This document shows, piece by piece, positions 49,800 through 63,603 of a stretch of DNA of 64,000 nucleotides. The notes below the pieces were generated by a model. That model saw only the letters and a list, made by a program, of their open reading frames with translations, had not been told where the DNA came from and ran no database searches. This stretch comes from Pempheris klunzingeri. Its lineage: Eukaryota; Chordata; Actinopteri; Acropomatiformes; Pempheridae. The stretch lies in contig NC_092029.1 of the NCBI RefSeq assembly GCF_042242105.1, positions 22,240,885 to 22,304,884 on the forward strand. Reading direction: 5' to 3'. The position numbers and the translations under genes were made by a program. Each line of letters begins with the position of its first letter. Position 1 is the first letter of the stretch.

Positions 49800-50110
49800 A
49801 TGTTGCACCTTTAAGATATGATGGAGCCTGACCCTTAAGAACCTTGTAGGTGAGGAGAAGGATTTTAAACTCTATTCTAGATTTTACTGGAAGCCAATAA
49901 AGAGAAGCCAGTACAGGAGAAATATGATCTCTTCTCTTAGTTCTCATCAGAACACGAGCAGCAGCGTTCTGGACCAGCTGGAAGATTTAAGAGACAGACT
50001 TATTGGGCTGCCTGATAGTAAGGAAGAGAAATAATCAAGCCTGGGAGTAACAAATGTGTGGACTAGTAATGGAGAGAATTGTCATAGAAACTGTAAAAAC
50101 AGTTTCTAGC
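49800..50110 (-). mobile_element. L2-type LINE reverse transcriptase C-terminal remnant
   Basis: The minus strand reads LVHTFVTPRLDYFSSLLSGS, then LVQNAAARVLMRTKRRDHIS and PVLASLYWLPVKSRIEFKIL with small frame shifts. This is the conserved C-terminal segment of L2-like reverse transcriptases. Confidence 0.8.
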
Positions 50111-50839
50111 AGCATAAATGTGACTATCCAATACTTTTAATTGTGATTAAATTAGCTTAAATGAAAAGCCAGTTTGTTTGTTCACGGAGTGGAAATGGTG
50201 AAACATCTGGAAAGTGTGACTCATGATCAACAAATTTGCTGAAATGCTCTTAAACAAACAAACTTGTGTTTTGAAGTAAATGCCTCATAAGCTTTAATTT
50301 ACAGAGTAGCTGAAGCTTATTTCAGATGATCTCTGTCTCAATCCTCCTCCTCCTTTCATGTGTCGTATTGTTCCCTCCAGCTCTTTGTCATCCTCTCCTT
50401 CTGTCCATCCACAGCCTCTCCATCTCTCACTCTGCTTCTTCATGCATCCATCCCTAATCCCAGTCAGCCTCTGCTCATGCAGCTAGGGCTGCAGGTCGTC
50501 TACACTGACTACACCCAACAAAACGGTGGAAGGGAGAAGAATAACCTCATATCCGTCTCTGATTCCACCTCATCTCTGTGCAGCAGTTATGCACAGGTAT
50601 CCAGTGAGGGCATCGGCTCTGGAAGCAGTTTAAAGATCTGCAAAGATGATCAGCTTGACAGGATGACCCTTTGGTCACATCACACACTACACCAAAGGAA
50701 AGGGCAACCTGGCTCTAATAGGAAATTCCTGGACACAAACCACCTTTTTCCTGAACGCTGCAGCACCACAGGCCTGGCAGCTGAAAAAGGAGATCCTCAA
50801 GAGCCCAAGCACCTAATAGCCTAATACCTGATGCTTTCT

Positions 50840-51001
50840 CATGTGGGGATTCATGAGTCCTTAATGTTGAACTCTTAAAGAGTTTGGTCTAAACCTGCTC
50901 TTTATGGAAAGAGTCTTGAGATAAAATTTGTTATGAATTTGCGCTATACTAATAAAGATTGAATCAATCAATCAATCTTCATTAATATAGCACAAATTCA
51001 T
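50840..51001. mobile_element. Two L2 tails joined tail to tail, forming an inverted repeat
   Basis: A plus-strand tail (AGAGTTTGGTCTAAACCTGC ... GCGCTATACTAATAAAGATTGA) meets an inverted fragment of the same end. Arms 50933-50962 and 50972-51001 pair over 30 bases with three mismatches; the loop is 9 bases. Confidence 0.8.
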
Positions 51002-51004
51002 TTT

Positions 51005-51137
51005 TGATTGATTGATTGATTGGTTGGTTGATTGACTGACTGACTGACTGATTGATTGGTTGGTTGGTTGATTGGTTGATTGATTGACTGATTGGTTGGT
51101 TGGTTGATTAATTGATTGACTGATTGATTGGTTGATG
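51005..51137. repeat. Degenerate tetranucleotide repeat (TGAT/TGGT/TGAC)
   Basis: A run of GATT, GGTT and GACT units following the L2 tail; clusters of each variant suggest expansion in blocks. Confidence 0.9.
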
Positions 51138-53689
51138 CCAGTAGGGGCCTCCCTGTCAGTCGCACTAGAACCAGTCTGTGTGTACATTACAGAAGAAATC
51201 AGATAAATCAGTATACGCTCTACTTCTGGGTGAGCTCTCATCCAAAAACACTTGTAATTTTATAGCATTCCATCAAAATTGTATTTAATCTGGTATCAGT
51301 AAAGGGAGACATAGCTCATATAAATGAAATATAATTCTCACATCTCACATATGACAAAAATGTAAACACTCCATTAGTTTAAGCTTATTTTCACAAAATG
51401 AACTGAGCTGCTCATATTCTCTTAAGCTAGCAAGATGCTATGCTATTAACTATGCTACCGGTACAGACTAATTCAACTCACCGGAGCTTCCAGAGTAAGA
51501 AGAAAAACACTTCCCAGCCTAAACCTTCAAGAACTACCTTACATTACCACATTTCACCACACACAAACCAGTGACAAGGCTATCTCTTCCAAAAATGTCC
51601 TTGGTTTTAAATTGATCGTGGCCTACATACTGAAGCAGCTCCTATGATATCATCTACTTACTATTTTTGATGAAAAGCTCCTTTGGTCTCATTGCAGGAT
51701 GCCCTGCTCGTGGGCTCCAAGATGATAATTGGGACAGAAAATATGAAGTGGCCACCCTGTACTTTATCTTATAACACATGCAGATCCACAGAGCTGTGGC
51801 AGGGTGGGTGTAAGGCCGGCATCATCTGAACTGCATGTGCACCAGCCACAGTACAGCACATATAACTCAAGTTTACTCAGCCTTACACACATCCAAGACA
51901 CCACTATACAACAACAACAGCAAGGCTTATGCACGACTCCAGCAGTATTATGCATGCCTTCGATTATCACCAGCCACAATCTTGATGTTGGATCACTTTG
52001 ATTACGACGTACGATATATGCATATTGTGTCAAAGTAAAGTCAAAGTAACCACCAACTATAAAACATCCTCTGATGACAGTCAGCTCCTGTGTTGGCATG
52101 CTTTAGGAAACCATCTAGTATACTATAATGGTGAGGGCCCATTGGAAGTGAACCAAACGCTCCATCCACCCCTGCCTGCTCGTTGCTGTAGGTGTTTCAA
52201 TGCTTGTAAACTGTGAATAACAACCTACAACTTCAACTCCAACAATATGGATGACTTTGTGCCAAGCCACTCTCTACTTTGTTTTGTGTCTGTGATCTTG
52301 GAGGCAAGGGACATGCAAAAAAGGACTTGCATCAACTATAATTGTCTTCTCCTTCACATACATTTATGCACAGCAGTTATTAGAAATAAAATTCCTGTCC
52401 CACCACTGCATCAGATTATCTGTGTTAGTTTAGTTGGCAAATTACTGTGGAGCTTACAGGCAAATTTTACTCTCATTTGCATAAAGTACACATTTTACAT
52501 TCACACTTTATTATTTGGAATATTAAAAACATAATTCAAATGCTGTCAATATTTCCTGTTTTTCATCGCGAGTCTATTATTTGTGTTCTTTCCACTCACT
52601 GTTTCTTCTCAAGGTGAGTTTCCATCTGCCCCTGACAAGCTGAATCAAGCGTCCTCATCACCTGCACCTTAAGGCTGTCCAGCTGACAGTTAGTGGTCAT
52701 AACGAAACACATGCTGTTTGTTAGTACATGGTACAATATCTACGAGATGTGTGCATGTATGTGTGTGAGTGTGTGTATGTGTGTCGGAAAATGGCTTACA
52801 GTGCATTAAGAGGCTAAACCAAACGATTATGACATTTAAGTCCTAACACAAGACCATTTGTAAAGGAGGAGAAAATGGAAAGACAGATGGAAACAAGCAC
52901 GAGTTGACTTAGATTAGGTCCAACCAAACAAAATAACTTCCCCTCACCTGCAACTGGCTTATTTAACACTCTCAGCAGTATCGTCACTTATGTTTCACTG
53001 GCTAGTTCTACAAGAAGACTATGCTTTATTAGCGAGGGCTTTTAGTTTCTATTCACTCCTTTGGTTCTGGAATAGCTGCTGAGATTTTAAGCTCTCTAAA
53101 CAAGCTGAGCCAACCCTGTTTTTGTGCTTAATGTTCAAATCTCCCAGGCCTCCCTCCAGAGCTAGCCATGCTGCACAATGCATGTACTTTTGTTTTTCCA
53201 TAACTCCAACCGAGTGTCAGCGCTGCGACATGTGGAAGGAGCTTTAGACCGCAATCAAAAACTAACAAAAAAAATGAACACAGATGTATAATGGCAACAT
53301 TATACTGTATCTTTGACAGTTAAGTAGCTTCTGATGTACCTTACGTAAGCCATATAAGCTAACGTGATTGTAGATGCAGCATTGCAAAACTCGTTGTGCC
53401 TTAGTATTTTATGCAGTTGCTAATTACGTGTCTCGTCACAATATGCATGCTGCCCAAATAAACCCTACGATATGATAGAAAACATCTTGTGTTCATCAGG
53501 TAATTGGACAACACTTTTCCATCATGACCAGTGAACAATATGTCATATCCATGGCTTGGATCACCTTTTGTTACACCAGGAGAATGGAGTCAATAAAGAA
53601 AATGAGGGTCAGGGGCTCCTCCAGTCGCTGGATAATAAGCTGGATGAGTCTACTGTGTCGTCTTTATTATCTCCTAAGGGAGTTTACAC

Positions 53690-54540
53690 CGGTCGCTCTC
53701 AGCAGTGTACATTCCACCACACGCTGACATCAATCAAAGCCCAGAGGCAAGAGGTGGCCAGGTAGTGTGGCCAGGTATTTTAAAAAAGCAAATCCGAGGA
53801 AAGTCCTGCAAAGACATCTTGATAACACTCTCGACCATTTTTCTGCCTCCTTCCAGGAAAGAAATGAGGTCTTCCTCCCTTTTGCGAATCAGACCACGTC
53901 TCAGTTCTACTCCTGCCTCAAACAAGTTAGGCCGATGATGTGGGCCATTCTGCACAGATGTGACCAATCAAAGTTGGCCCTGCATCACTGTTTTAGCACT
54001 ACGGACTGGTTTGTGTTGTATGACAACAAGAAGACATACGCAGATGCAGTCATTGGCTACATCGGCAAATGCATTGATGATATTGTACCGAGGAATAATG
54101 CTCATACATTCCTAAATCAGAGGCCTAGGTTAAGCAGAAGTTCATGCCTTATCTACTGCTTACAATGAGCAATTTAGAAACAAGAGGAACAAAGTGGAGT
54201 CAAAGCACCAGGGCTCCAACATGTGGCCCAAGCACTATTACTGGCTATAAAAAGAAACGCAGCAGTGCTGTCTCTCTCAACAAAACTGAAAACCTTAAAT
54301 GCACATTTAGAAAACAAATTCCCTGACTGAGGATGTAAAAGACCCGGGCACCTTGTACCTGTGTGCAGTCTTTCAAAAGGATTAATCCACACGAGGTACC
54401 TGGACCTGGCGGCGCCCCTGGCTGACCTTTGAAGGTGTATGTAAATCAACTGGCGGATATCGTCACAGGTATTTTCAACATCTCACTGCTCCTGTCTCCA
54501 GGCCAGGGGTTAAAAAGGGCTGTGCAGGATCAGCCCATTG
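53690..54540 (+). mobile_element. Decayed LINE, endonuclease-reverse transcriptase linker region
   Basis: A frame at 53767-54168 reads TDWFVLYDNKKTYADAVIGY, IGKCIDDIVPRNN and FLNQRP, matching the linker between endonuclease and reverse transcriptase in a fish non-LTR family. Near 54360-54510 a further frame gives NPHEVPGPGGAPG and QLADIVTGIFNISL, the following NPRKA-GPD-type segment. Stops and deletions separate the parts. Confidence 0.65.
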
Positions 54541-54872
54541 GCCTGCTATCTTTTAAGTAATCAGGGGGCACATAACTGCTTACATCTTTATCAGTGTAGA
54601 TATTTTTACATTTTTCTTGGTCTTAATAATTTAAACAATAACTAGAATATGCATATGAACTTCCAAACATCAGCGCTTTTACATGGTTTCCTTTTATTCC
54701 ACCAATGGGTTTCCTTAGAAACTACCTTGCGGATCAGAAGCCGTAGTCATTTGTCTGTCAGCCAGACGGCACCCATGACAGAGTGAATAATAAGGTAGGG
54801 AGAATAATGGGTGAGAAACTGGCAGGGTTCTGAAGCAGGATCAGCCAAGACTTCATCACCCCAGCCATCTCA

Positions 54873-54873
<1 letters not shown>

Positions 54874-54912
<39 letters not shown>

Positions 54913-54940
54913 TATACTATACTATACCATACCATACACA

Positions 54941-54986
<46 letters not shown>
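54874..54986. repeat. (CA)17 facing (TG)22 across a short AT-rich spacer
   Basis: CA tract 54874-54907, spacer of TATAC/CATAC units, TG tract 54943-54986. The two tracts are mutually complementary. Confidence 0.95.
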
Positions 54987-54989
<3 letters not shown>

Positions 54990-56520
54990 CATATACATTA
55001 CTGCATTACTTTATGTACTGGCAAAATCACCAAAACACTCACTGCTTCACCTTTACCACTTCCTGATTTCTCCACTTACAGCCCCATTCACAATAAGACA
55101 TTGATTGAGGATTCAGTGATGCAGGCTTCCTACCAGGCTGGTGTGGTAGAGGAGAGGGAGCTGAGCCTGAAGGTGGAGTTTTCCATCTACCGGTTGATCC
55201 ACTCATTGACTGCCTTGTTAATTTTTTATCATGGTTTAGGATCTCCTTATTTCTGTAAATTGGTAAATCCTCGTGCGCATTTCTTCATATTTTGGGCAGG
55301 ATTAGCACTTCAACATGTTAATTTGACTTCTTATTTTGGAAAGTTCAGTAACGGCTTTGTCAGTAACCCACTGGTGACTGAGGTTTTTTATTTTCAAATA
55401 TGGTCCTCCTCCATTTCAGGGTCATAGATATATTTCCCCTGCTCCCAGAGAACAAAATTAATTTTCCTCCAACCTTACATCCCACCTTTGGGCCTGCTGG
55501 CCTCTGTGTTTGAAGCAACAAAGACTTTGACACATACTTAAACTGCATGCCAAGCGCTAAACGCCAATGCCAACTGCTGGATGCTTTTATAGAGGTTCTA
55601 AAACAAACACCCTCCCAGCCCAGAAGTATGTATTCCATTTGCTTTGTTGTTTCCTATTAATGCAGCAATTACAGTTCATTATTAAGGTTCCTGATTATGA
55701 AGCAGCCTGTTAGTGTGCACATGGTGTTCACACAAGAAGCCAATGAGCTCACACTGTTAAACAGGGTGATATAATTCCTGAGCACCTCATGGTTCCACGA
55801 TTTCCGCATTTCCAACTGTTTATGTGTTTGACTAAAGCCTTGCTTTTCTGATAATTACACAATGTAAAAGTACTCCATTACATGTAAAAGTCCTGATTCA
55901 AAACTATTCTGCAAAATATGATACCATAAAAAATAAAAATGGCCCCCTTTGAACAAACAAAATAATTGTATGTACTATGTGTGTGTGTATGTACAGTGAA
56001 CGTATCATTTTAATGTCAAAGTTTGTTAATGTGGAGCATTGGCCTTATTAACCTACTAATTCATTCACTGTCAACACACACACGTTTCCTCCTCCGCTCC
56101 GTGTTCTTTTTAGTATGCTGTGTTCTTCTTGCTCAGTCAAAGCTTCTGTATTTTGGTAGACGACCCCTTATGTAACAAATGTTTAGCATTAGGGTCTATG
56201 AAAGAAGTCATATTTTACAGTGGCACAAACAACATGTAAAGCTGACCTGCTTCTGTGTTGTTATAGTAACACACACATGTTTGTTTTACTTGTCTGTCTC
56301 ATATTCTACAGGGAAACTCTAGTGACAGGTGTATAATGATGCTGATATGACTACTACAGATTATATCATATTATCATTGTGTTGCACTCTGTAGGTGAAT
56401 GGCTGCTGCTCACTGCTGTGTGGCTGCTAACCTGTTAACATGAACTCTGCAATGCACATCTCAGCACCCCCCACACCCCCTCCACTGTCTATCACTGACT
56501 GACACTAGCTTTGTGCTTTA

Positions 56521-56992
56521 GCTTACACACACTAACACTCACTAACACACAGTAACACACACTAACACTAACACTCACTAACACACAGTAACACACACTA
56601 ACACTCACTTACACACAGTAACACACACTAACACTCACTTACACACAGTAACACTCACTAACACTCACTAACACACACTAACACACACTAACACTCACTA
56701 ACACACACTAACACTCACTAACACACACTAACACACACTAACACTCACTAACACACACTAACACTCACTTACACACAGTAACACACACTAACACTCACTA
56801 ACACACACTAACACTCACTAACACACAGTAACACACACTAACACTAACACTCACTAACACACAGTAACACACACTAACACTAACACTCACTAACACACAC
56901 TAACACTAACACTCACTAACACACACTAACACACACTAACACTAACACTCACTAACACACACTAACACTCACTAACACTAACACTCACAGTG
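56521..56992. repeat. 10-bp minisatellite ACTAACACWC
   Basis: About 45 units of ACTAACACAC, ACTAACACTC, AGTAACACAC and related forms, with occasional 6-base insertions (ACACTA). Confidence 0.95.
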
Positions 56993-58996
56993 ACATAAGT
57001 ATTTTAAGTATTTTGTTATGAGCTTGAAGAACTTAGTCCACCTCCAGGTATTCTACCTGTCCATTGTCCATTGTAGCTGTTCTTGAGATTCTCACTGCTG
57101 AGGATGTCCAACACTGCTGCTGGAAAACAGGCTGGAACCCCGAAATCACTCTGTGGGTGTAAAGAACAAAGAGGACCTCCAAGCCTGTCTTGTGATTGAG
57201 GCTGAGCTTTGTTAAGTCTCTGGTGGAGTATTCGAATCAGTAAATGCTGCTGTTTTAATAAAGCAAACCTTTCTGAAGCAATGGGGGCTGTGCTCAGCAA
57301 AAGGCTCAAACAGACATCAGAGACAAACAGTGGGCAGCAGAAGGTCTCAAGTCTTCCTGCTCCTCAGTTACCGACCCCAAACATTCAGCGGGATTACCAA
57401 CGCAGCCTTGATGCCATTTCCGTCACATTTTTTGATTTCGTGACTACAAATAAACGTGTCATTTGTGCCAAGCTGGGTGAAGTGGTGTTACTGATGTTGT
57501 GTTTCAGTGTGACATTGTGTTTGGATTTCTGCCTGTTCAGACCAACACATCACAAACACAAGAACAAAAACAAATTTCTGTGGTTTAAGTTAGCAGTGCC
57601 ACACACGCTGACCATTACAAAGCCACAGAAGTCTCACAATCACAATAGTTGAATGTCAGGAACGTCTTGTACAGTGTACAATTCTTTCTTATCAGGTGAA
57701 TAATGTAGCCATGTCATTCAGGAGACATGATACTTGCTTTTTTTCGTATAAAATTCACACAGGTCACACAGCCGTGGAACCTTCGTTAACTATTTATAAC
57801 TTTAGCACAGACTTGTTAGTTATTTTACACAGATTTCGGGCTGATAGAAAACTGTTTGCAACATTGCACGTGTCCTCGTCATGCACACAGAAAGCAAACC
57901 TGACTTGAAACAAATCCTTGACGATAAAACCAATATTTTCTCTGGTATCAGCAGAATGAGTCGAGCAGACTGTTACTGAAGACTGCACTCCAACTCTGAA
58001 GGCTGTGGTCTTCTTGTGTGTTCATCCAGTTTATACTGCTCTGTGCTCACACGTCTTTCAGGTAATTAGCCTGACCTTCTGTATTGTGGGCGAGAGACTA
58101 ATGCCTGTTAATGCAGTTTGTGCCAGTATGCAGATACAGTATAAGATAGAAGAAACCTATTTGACAGCCACCAGCCCATAATAACATTGTGTCAGCACAA
58201 TGCCATGAGTAAGTGTAACGCACACCTAAAACCTCCAAACCCCGAGAAAAAACATTCATGCAAAAAAGGAAAGGAGGGAAATACTATCCTGGCCAAACTT
58301 TTTATCACCTATTCTTTAGTCATAAACACAGTAGAGAAAACTATTTGGATCAGACTTAGAAAATGGATCACCACCTTTCTTTGGTCTCATTTGCCGTTTG
58401 CCTCTGAAGGCCTCGGGAGCTCCAATAGGACACATAGACCTTATCAAGCTATCACTGTCTCTAATACCAACCTAGAGGTTTAGTTCAGTTTTTTAGTTAA
58501 ATCTAAGAAATAAAGTTCTGTTTCTTGTTGATGTTCTATGTCCTTTCTAGTGAAGTCTTCATCGCACGCTGACAGACTGAATGGGTGCTCAGCTTCAGTG
58601 CACAGCACATACGATGAGAGAGAAGCTGCTGAACTCAATGAGCTGGCAGGAGGTGTGCTCTACTGACCGCTCATTGAGAATTGGAGATCTGACATCAAAT
58701 CCACAAATAATAATTAGACATAGGTGCAGAAAACAGCACATGAGTGCAGCCATGCTCTCAGTCATGTTACATGCATCACTGACAGTGGGTAATGTCACAC
58801 CAAGACAGAGCTGCACACACACATTTAAATGTACAGGCGACAGGAGCTTAGATTGGATTTGATTTGTCTGACCTGTAATTCAAACACTGGTGGTCACGCT
58901 GTGAGCTGCAGTAATTACAGTCTGAGCTGTGTCTGCAGAGGAAATGATCACGAGAGGTGAGCTGCCAGCTGAACACTTTACATGAGAGTGGGCAAA

Positions 58997-59038
58997 AGTA
59001 CTTCTGGAGGAACACTTTTCTAGTCCTCCAGAAGTGCT
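58997..59038. other. Short perfect-type hairpin
   Basis: AGTACTTCTGGAGGA and TCCTCCAGAAGTGCT pair over 15 bases with one mismatch around a 12-base loop. The stem is shorter than in a typical microRNA precursor. Function unknown. Confidence 0.6.
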
Positions 59039-60705
59039 GTTATCCCTTTTGTAAAGGAGAACATTTGTGTACTGAAACATAAACTGAGAGACTGCATGCT
59101 GCTGGAAAGCTACCAAAGTTAATGTGTGTTTAATCTTTCTCAGGGATTTATTCCAGTCACTTTAGTAACATCGCTGAAGTAAGTCGACAGAAATCCTACG
59201 TAGCCACGATCCACATTTTAAAGTGGGAAACTGTAATAAATATCTACATGTCTGTGGAAATGTGTGTGTAATTCTATGATTCAGATTAAATAAACAGAAT
59301 ATTTAGATGTTGCGTGCAGAGAATTTAAAGCGTGATTGAATGTTTTTTACCATGATGCACCATGGGAGTTTCCTACACAGTTGTTCATCTTTTATGCCGA
59401 TAATTCATCAGGGACAGTCTCATGTCCACCAAAGATTTGAAGTGCTAGGAAATTAGTGGATTCCACTAAGAGCTGCATCCACATCCACCTCTGTTGTGTT
59501 GTGCAGAAATCATCTGATCAGATTCCAGAGGTCAGAGGTGAAGCGCAGAGCTACTGTCTGTATCTGCTTCTGTCTATTATTAGCTGCCGACACACCAAAC
59601 ACCAATTGAGTCAAATAATAAAACATGATTTTTATTTAATAAAAAGAAAAATGCCTAAAAAAGAAAGAGCCGTTCAATCTGTCTGTTGTGGACCATTAAC
59701 ACAGTTCACATTGTTGTCACACGGTGTGCAGTCAATTAACGCATTTCTCAAATGATTCAATTTTCTTCGTGTACAAGCTCAGCCAATACCAGAATTATAG
59801 ATAAAAAGGTTTTTGTCTACAGACTTCATACAGTTTTTACTGCAGTAATTTAGTCACTAACTGTTTTATTCTCTGAATTCTATAAAGAAAAGATGACTCA
59901 TTGAATTTTAGATAGAGTGGTGCATAGTGAAAGTGAATCATTAAAAACGATGGATTTCATATGTCTGCTGTGAGCAGGTTGAATGTTGTGAAAGACTGAT
60001 CTGATATTGAGTTGGTCAGCTGAGTTTGTGCGTGCAGAGAAAGTTTGGGGGGTTTTGATATGTAGGAGTTGTATTTAATGAAAAACTGTGGTTTTGAGCA
60101 GGAGATGAACTACCTGGCTGGTTGTGTGATGTTGTGTCATGCAACACAAAACATATTCACTCTGCATACATGTACAGTTTAGCAACAGACATAGCAACAC
60201 AACATCCCTAGTCGGAGTACATTACTGCTAAAGTCAAAGCAGGTTAAACACAGCGGCCCACTGAAATGAATGAGAGGGCTGCACTGATGTCTGAATAGCC
60301 TGAAACACCACAGAGCTCTGAGGTTGCTACCTCTCAGTTCTTAAAGGAAACAGTAGATTGTTGCCAAAGTGCACACGTTTGACACTCCACCATTAATAGT
60401 AGTTGTTAAAGGCCAAAAATGTGTGCAAGATAATATTAAAGATGAATTTCCACAGAGCAAAATGAGTGTGCTTTGAAAGGGTTGAGAAGTGAAGTCATTA
60501 GAAAGAGTCTGAAAGTCTTGAAAAGTGATTGTTTAGAGCTGAGGCAATTTATTTGGTTTTCTAGTTATCATGTTCCTGAGCCCTAAATGCCTTGTGAAAT
60601 TCTTTGGGGTTTCCAGGCAGTGCAGTCAGCATGAAGCAGAAACAAAGAAATTATCCCTTTTATAGCTAAGTGCTTTGGCTGCTGACTGTGTCCTCCCCCC
60701 GAAAC

Positions 60706-60710
60706 ACACA

Positions 60711-60774
<64 letters not shown>
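60706..60774. repeat. (ACGC)n(AC)n microsatellite
   Basis: About nine ACGC units followed by about 14 AC units. Confidence 0.95.
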
Positions 60775-60776
<2 letters not shown>

Positions 60777-61050
60777 TATGCACACAAACATTTGCTGTGC
60801 CCCCCTCCCTCTCTTGCTCCAAGGACAAGTCTTAGGTCTTCAGCTGTTTCAGCGTCTTATCTAAACCGATGATTATGGGGCGAAAACTAAGCTAAACATT
60901 AAAATGATTACCCTAAATATTTGCTCTAATCTGAAGTAACCCTCGAGCAGTAATCTAATTACTTGCTTGAAGTTTAACCTGCTGTTCTTATGGTGCTGTC
61001 AGACGGGCAGCAGCACAGGCTCCCAGTGTCCTCTGGTCCCAGACATGACA

Positions 61051-61080
61051 GGCTGCTGCTGCTGCTGCTGCTGCCGCTGT
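61051..61080. repeat. Short (CTG)n repeat
   Basis: Seven CTG units followed by CCGCTG; not within a recognised gene. Confidence 0.9.
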
Positions 61081-62889
61081 GCTCGTAGCATCATCTCATC
61101 ACGAACGACCAACCAAATGAGCGATAGTAAAGAGGCAGATCTTAGGTCCTCAGTCTGAGGGCGTGGCAGCAGTGTGTGTTCTCCCAGTTGTCCTGGTCCA
61201 CACTACCGGACAGGGTGAGGCCTGTTAGCCCCCCCCCCTCAACACTGTTCACCACATATTCAGTTACACAATTTAAAAATACTCTATTACAAGTAAAAGT
61301 CCAAAAGTGAAACAAGTTAAAGTTCTTAAGTATCATCAGAAGAATGGATCCACAGTGTTTTACACTTGTTCGTCTGTAAGATTTCACCTTCTCAAAACTC
61401 TCACACAGTTCTCTTTACCAACATGCAGCAGAGAGGCCCCTGTGAGTGTGCACAATAAACCCAGTGATATACTCTATGTATATGGTTATATGGTCTATCA
61501 TGTTATTCTGCAGGCAGCGTTTACCTCTTACTAGTTGGTTGAGGTGGAGCTGATTCATAACCATTTTCTATAAGGTTGCAACTAATGATTATTTTAGTTG
61601 TGTTTTCATCTGCTGATAATTTTCTCCATCAATCCTTTTTTGGTGTAGTTTATAAATGATTAATTAGTCAGTTATTGAAACAGTCGCTGAGCCATTTTTT
61701 GAGAATGAACTTGTACTTAAGTATAGATATACTGTCTATGTATATACTACAGTCCTCCACTTGACAACTCAGCCTCGACCTTGGAAACAGCAGCTGACAG
61801 CACATCTGGACTCAGAGGATCTAGACTGTCTCATTCTGCAGCAGCCATGAGACGTGAACATGGGCCAGGACAAATGGGCCAAACGTCCTGGACGGGATCA
61901 GAATCATCGACATGACAGCTGAGCGAAGCCCACCTGCTGTGGTATGTGGTCAAACAAATAATTGAACCATACACATGATGTTGTCCCAAACTGTAACCAG
62001 GTTAGTCACCATAACCTGTCCAGTCAGGATGCTCACACATTCTGTCTGACTGTCTCTTCAGAACCAACACCATCAGTTGAGTCTTGATGAATTGTGGATG
62101 AAGGTGCTCAGTATGTGTGCTCAGCTTTCACAGGTGACCTCAGCCCTCAGGAAACAGCACCATGTCAGAGGTCCGAGCCCGGCCCGGGCCTAACACACGG
62201 GGACACACTCTCCCTGCACTCCCACGGTGTGTGTTTGCTGCGTGGGTGTTTGCAGCTCTGATGTGGTTCACAGACACTCTTCTGTATACACAACAAGGAT
62301 GAACAAAGAAACACCCATGAAAGCACATAATAACATACTCACTGAGAAATCCAGTGCTGTGCTACACACACAATGACTGCACACACTATAATGCATATGT
62401 GAAGATGTGTTTTATGTATTTATTCTAGATGTTACTGACTCAAAGTGCTTTGCCTGATGTATGACCATTTAATGAATGCTTGATATGGTTTTATAACCTT
62501 GTTCCACCAGGGCTGGAAAAAATGAGTAACATTTACTCTTGACACTGTAACAGTGTCTTTTGTGTACTAAGAGCTGTATGCTCACATCATATCAGTAATG
62601 TGTGTATGGAGTTCATATCTGTATAGTATATTGTTTCTACATCTGTGAGTCGGTTACCGTGGTGATGATTTGGTCAGCCTGGCAGTTATTTGATATAATT
62701 TGTGTAACCTAATAATGCTTATTGCACACAGCGTGGTGTCTGTAGCTATTTTTATGTGGAGTTGGTCATGTTTCTTTAATTGTCTGGGTTTTGTCTCTTT
62801 TCTGGTTAATTCTATTGAGTATATTTAGAACTGCATGCACAGGCTGCAAAGTGTGTCTGCAGAAGTGGAATTTGTTGTTGATTTGGACA

Positions 62890-63030
62890 CAAGGGCTCGG
62901 TGGAGATGTCGTTTCCATGTCCTCCCTGTGCTTCTGTGGTTTCACTCCCCCAGTCTGAGGAGTCGGGTTGGCCTCCACAGAACACCCTCAACATTGTATG
63001 TGGTTGGAAAGATGGATGGATGGAAATCTT
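62890..63030 (+). mobile_element. Decayed LINE/SINE 3' region
   Basis: CGGTGGAGATGTCGTTTCCATGTCCTCCCTGTGCTTCTGTGG followed by (GGAT)n at 63011 resembles the common fish L2 tail segment. Weak. Confidence 0.4.
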
Positions 63031-63560
63031 TCCTTTATTCACTTTTTGATCTACAGTCACATGTCTTGAATATTCACACATTTATAAACAATTTGAATCT
63101 TTCCAATACAGGATTTGAACATTTGTATAAAGTATAAATCTATTTATTATCATTATTATTGATTGATTGATTGGTAAAACTACATAAGGGGCAAATGGGC
63201 TGTTTAATGAACCACTGCTTGACGGTGAGTTTACATGAAGTTTAGCCTAATTGAATAAGATTAAATGAACATGGTTTGTTTAACAGTTAAAATACAAGAA
63301 GAGCCAGTGTGGTATTAAGAATGTATCAGATCGATAAATGATTTGTAGACTAAGCTCTTTAACTTCATGGTCTCTGAAACATTTATTTAGTCTTGTAGAG
63401 CAGATGCTTCAGAGAAGTTACAGTTTTAACAAATGCACGTGAACTATGTCAGACATATCTGTGAATATGAAGGAACGTTCGATTTGTGCAGTGACATGGT
63501 TGGCTGAGCAGAGAGGACCTCACAGTCCTCCATACTGGTGTGAGCACTAGTTGTCAGAAA

Positions 63561-63603
63561 CACACACACACACACATGCACACACACACACACACACACA
63601 CAC
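63561..63603. repeat. (CA)n microsatellite
   Basis: About 20 CA units interrupted once by TG. Confidence 0.95.

Noticed and set aside
50360..50824. 154-codon frame
   Set aside because: No recognisable domain, no splice context, adjoins LINE remnants; probably chance or an old element.
57209..57652. 147-codon frame with an MGAVLSKR methionine
   Set aside because: One hydrophobic stretch but no family recognised and no promoter or splice evidence; kept out for lack of support.
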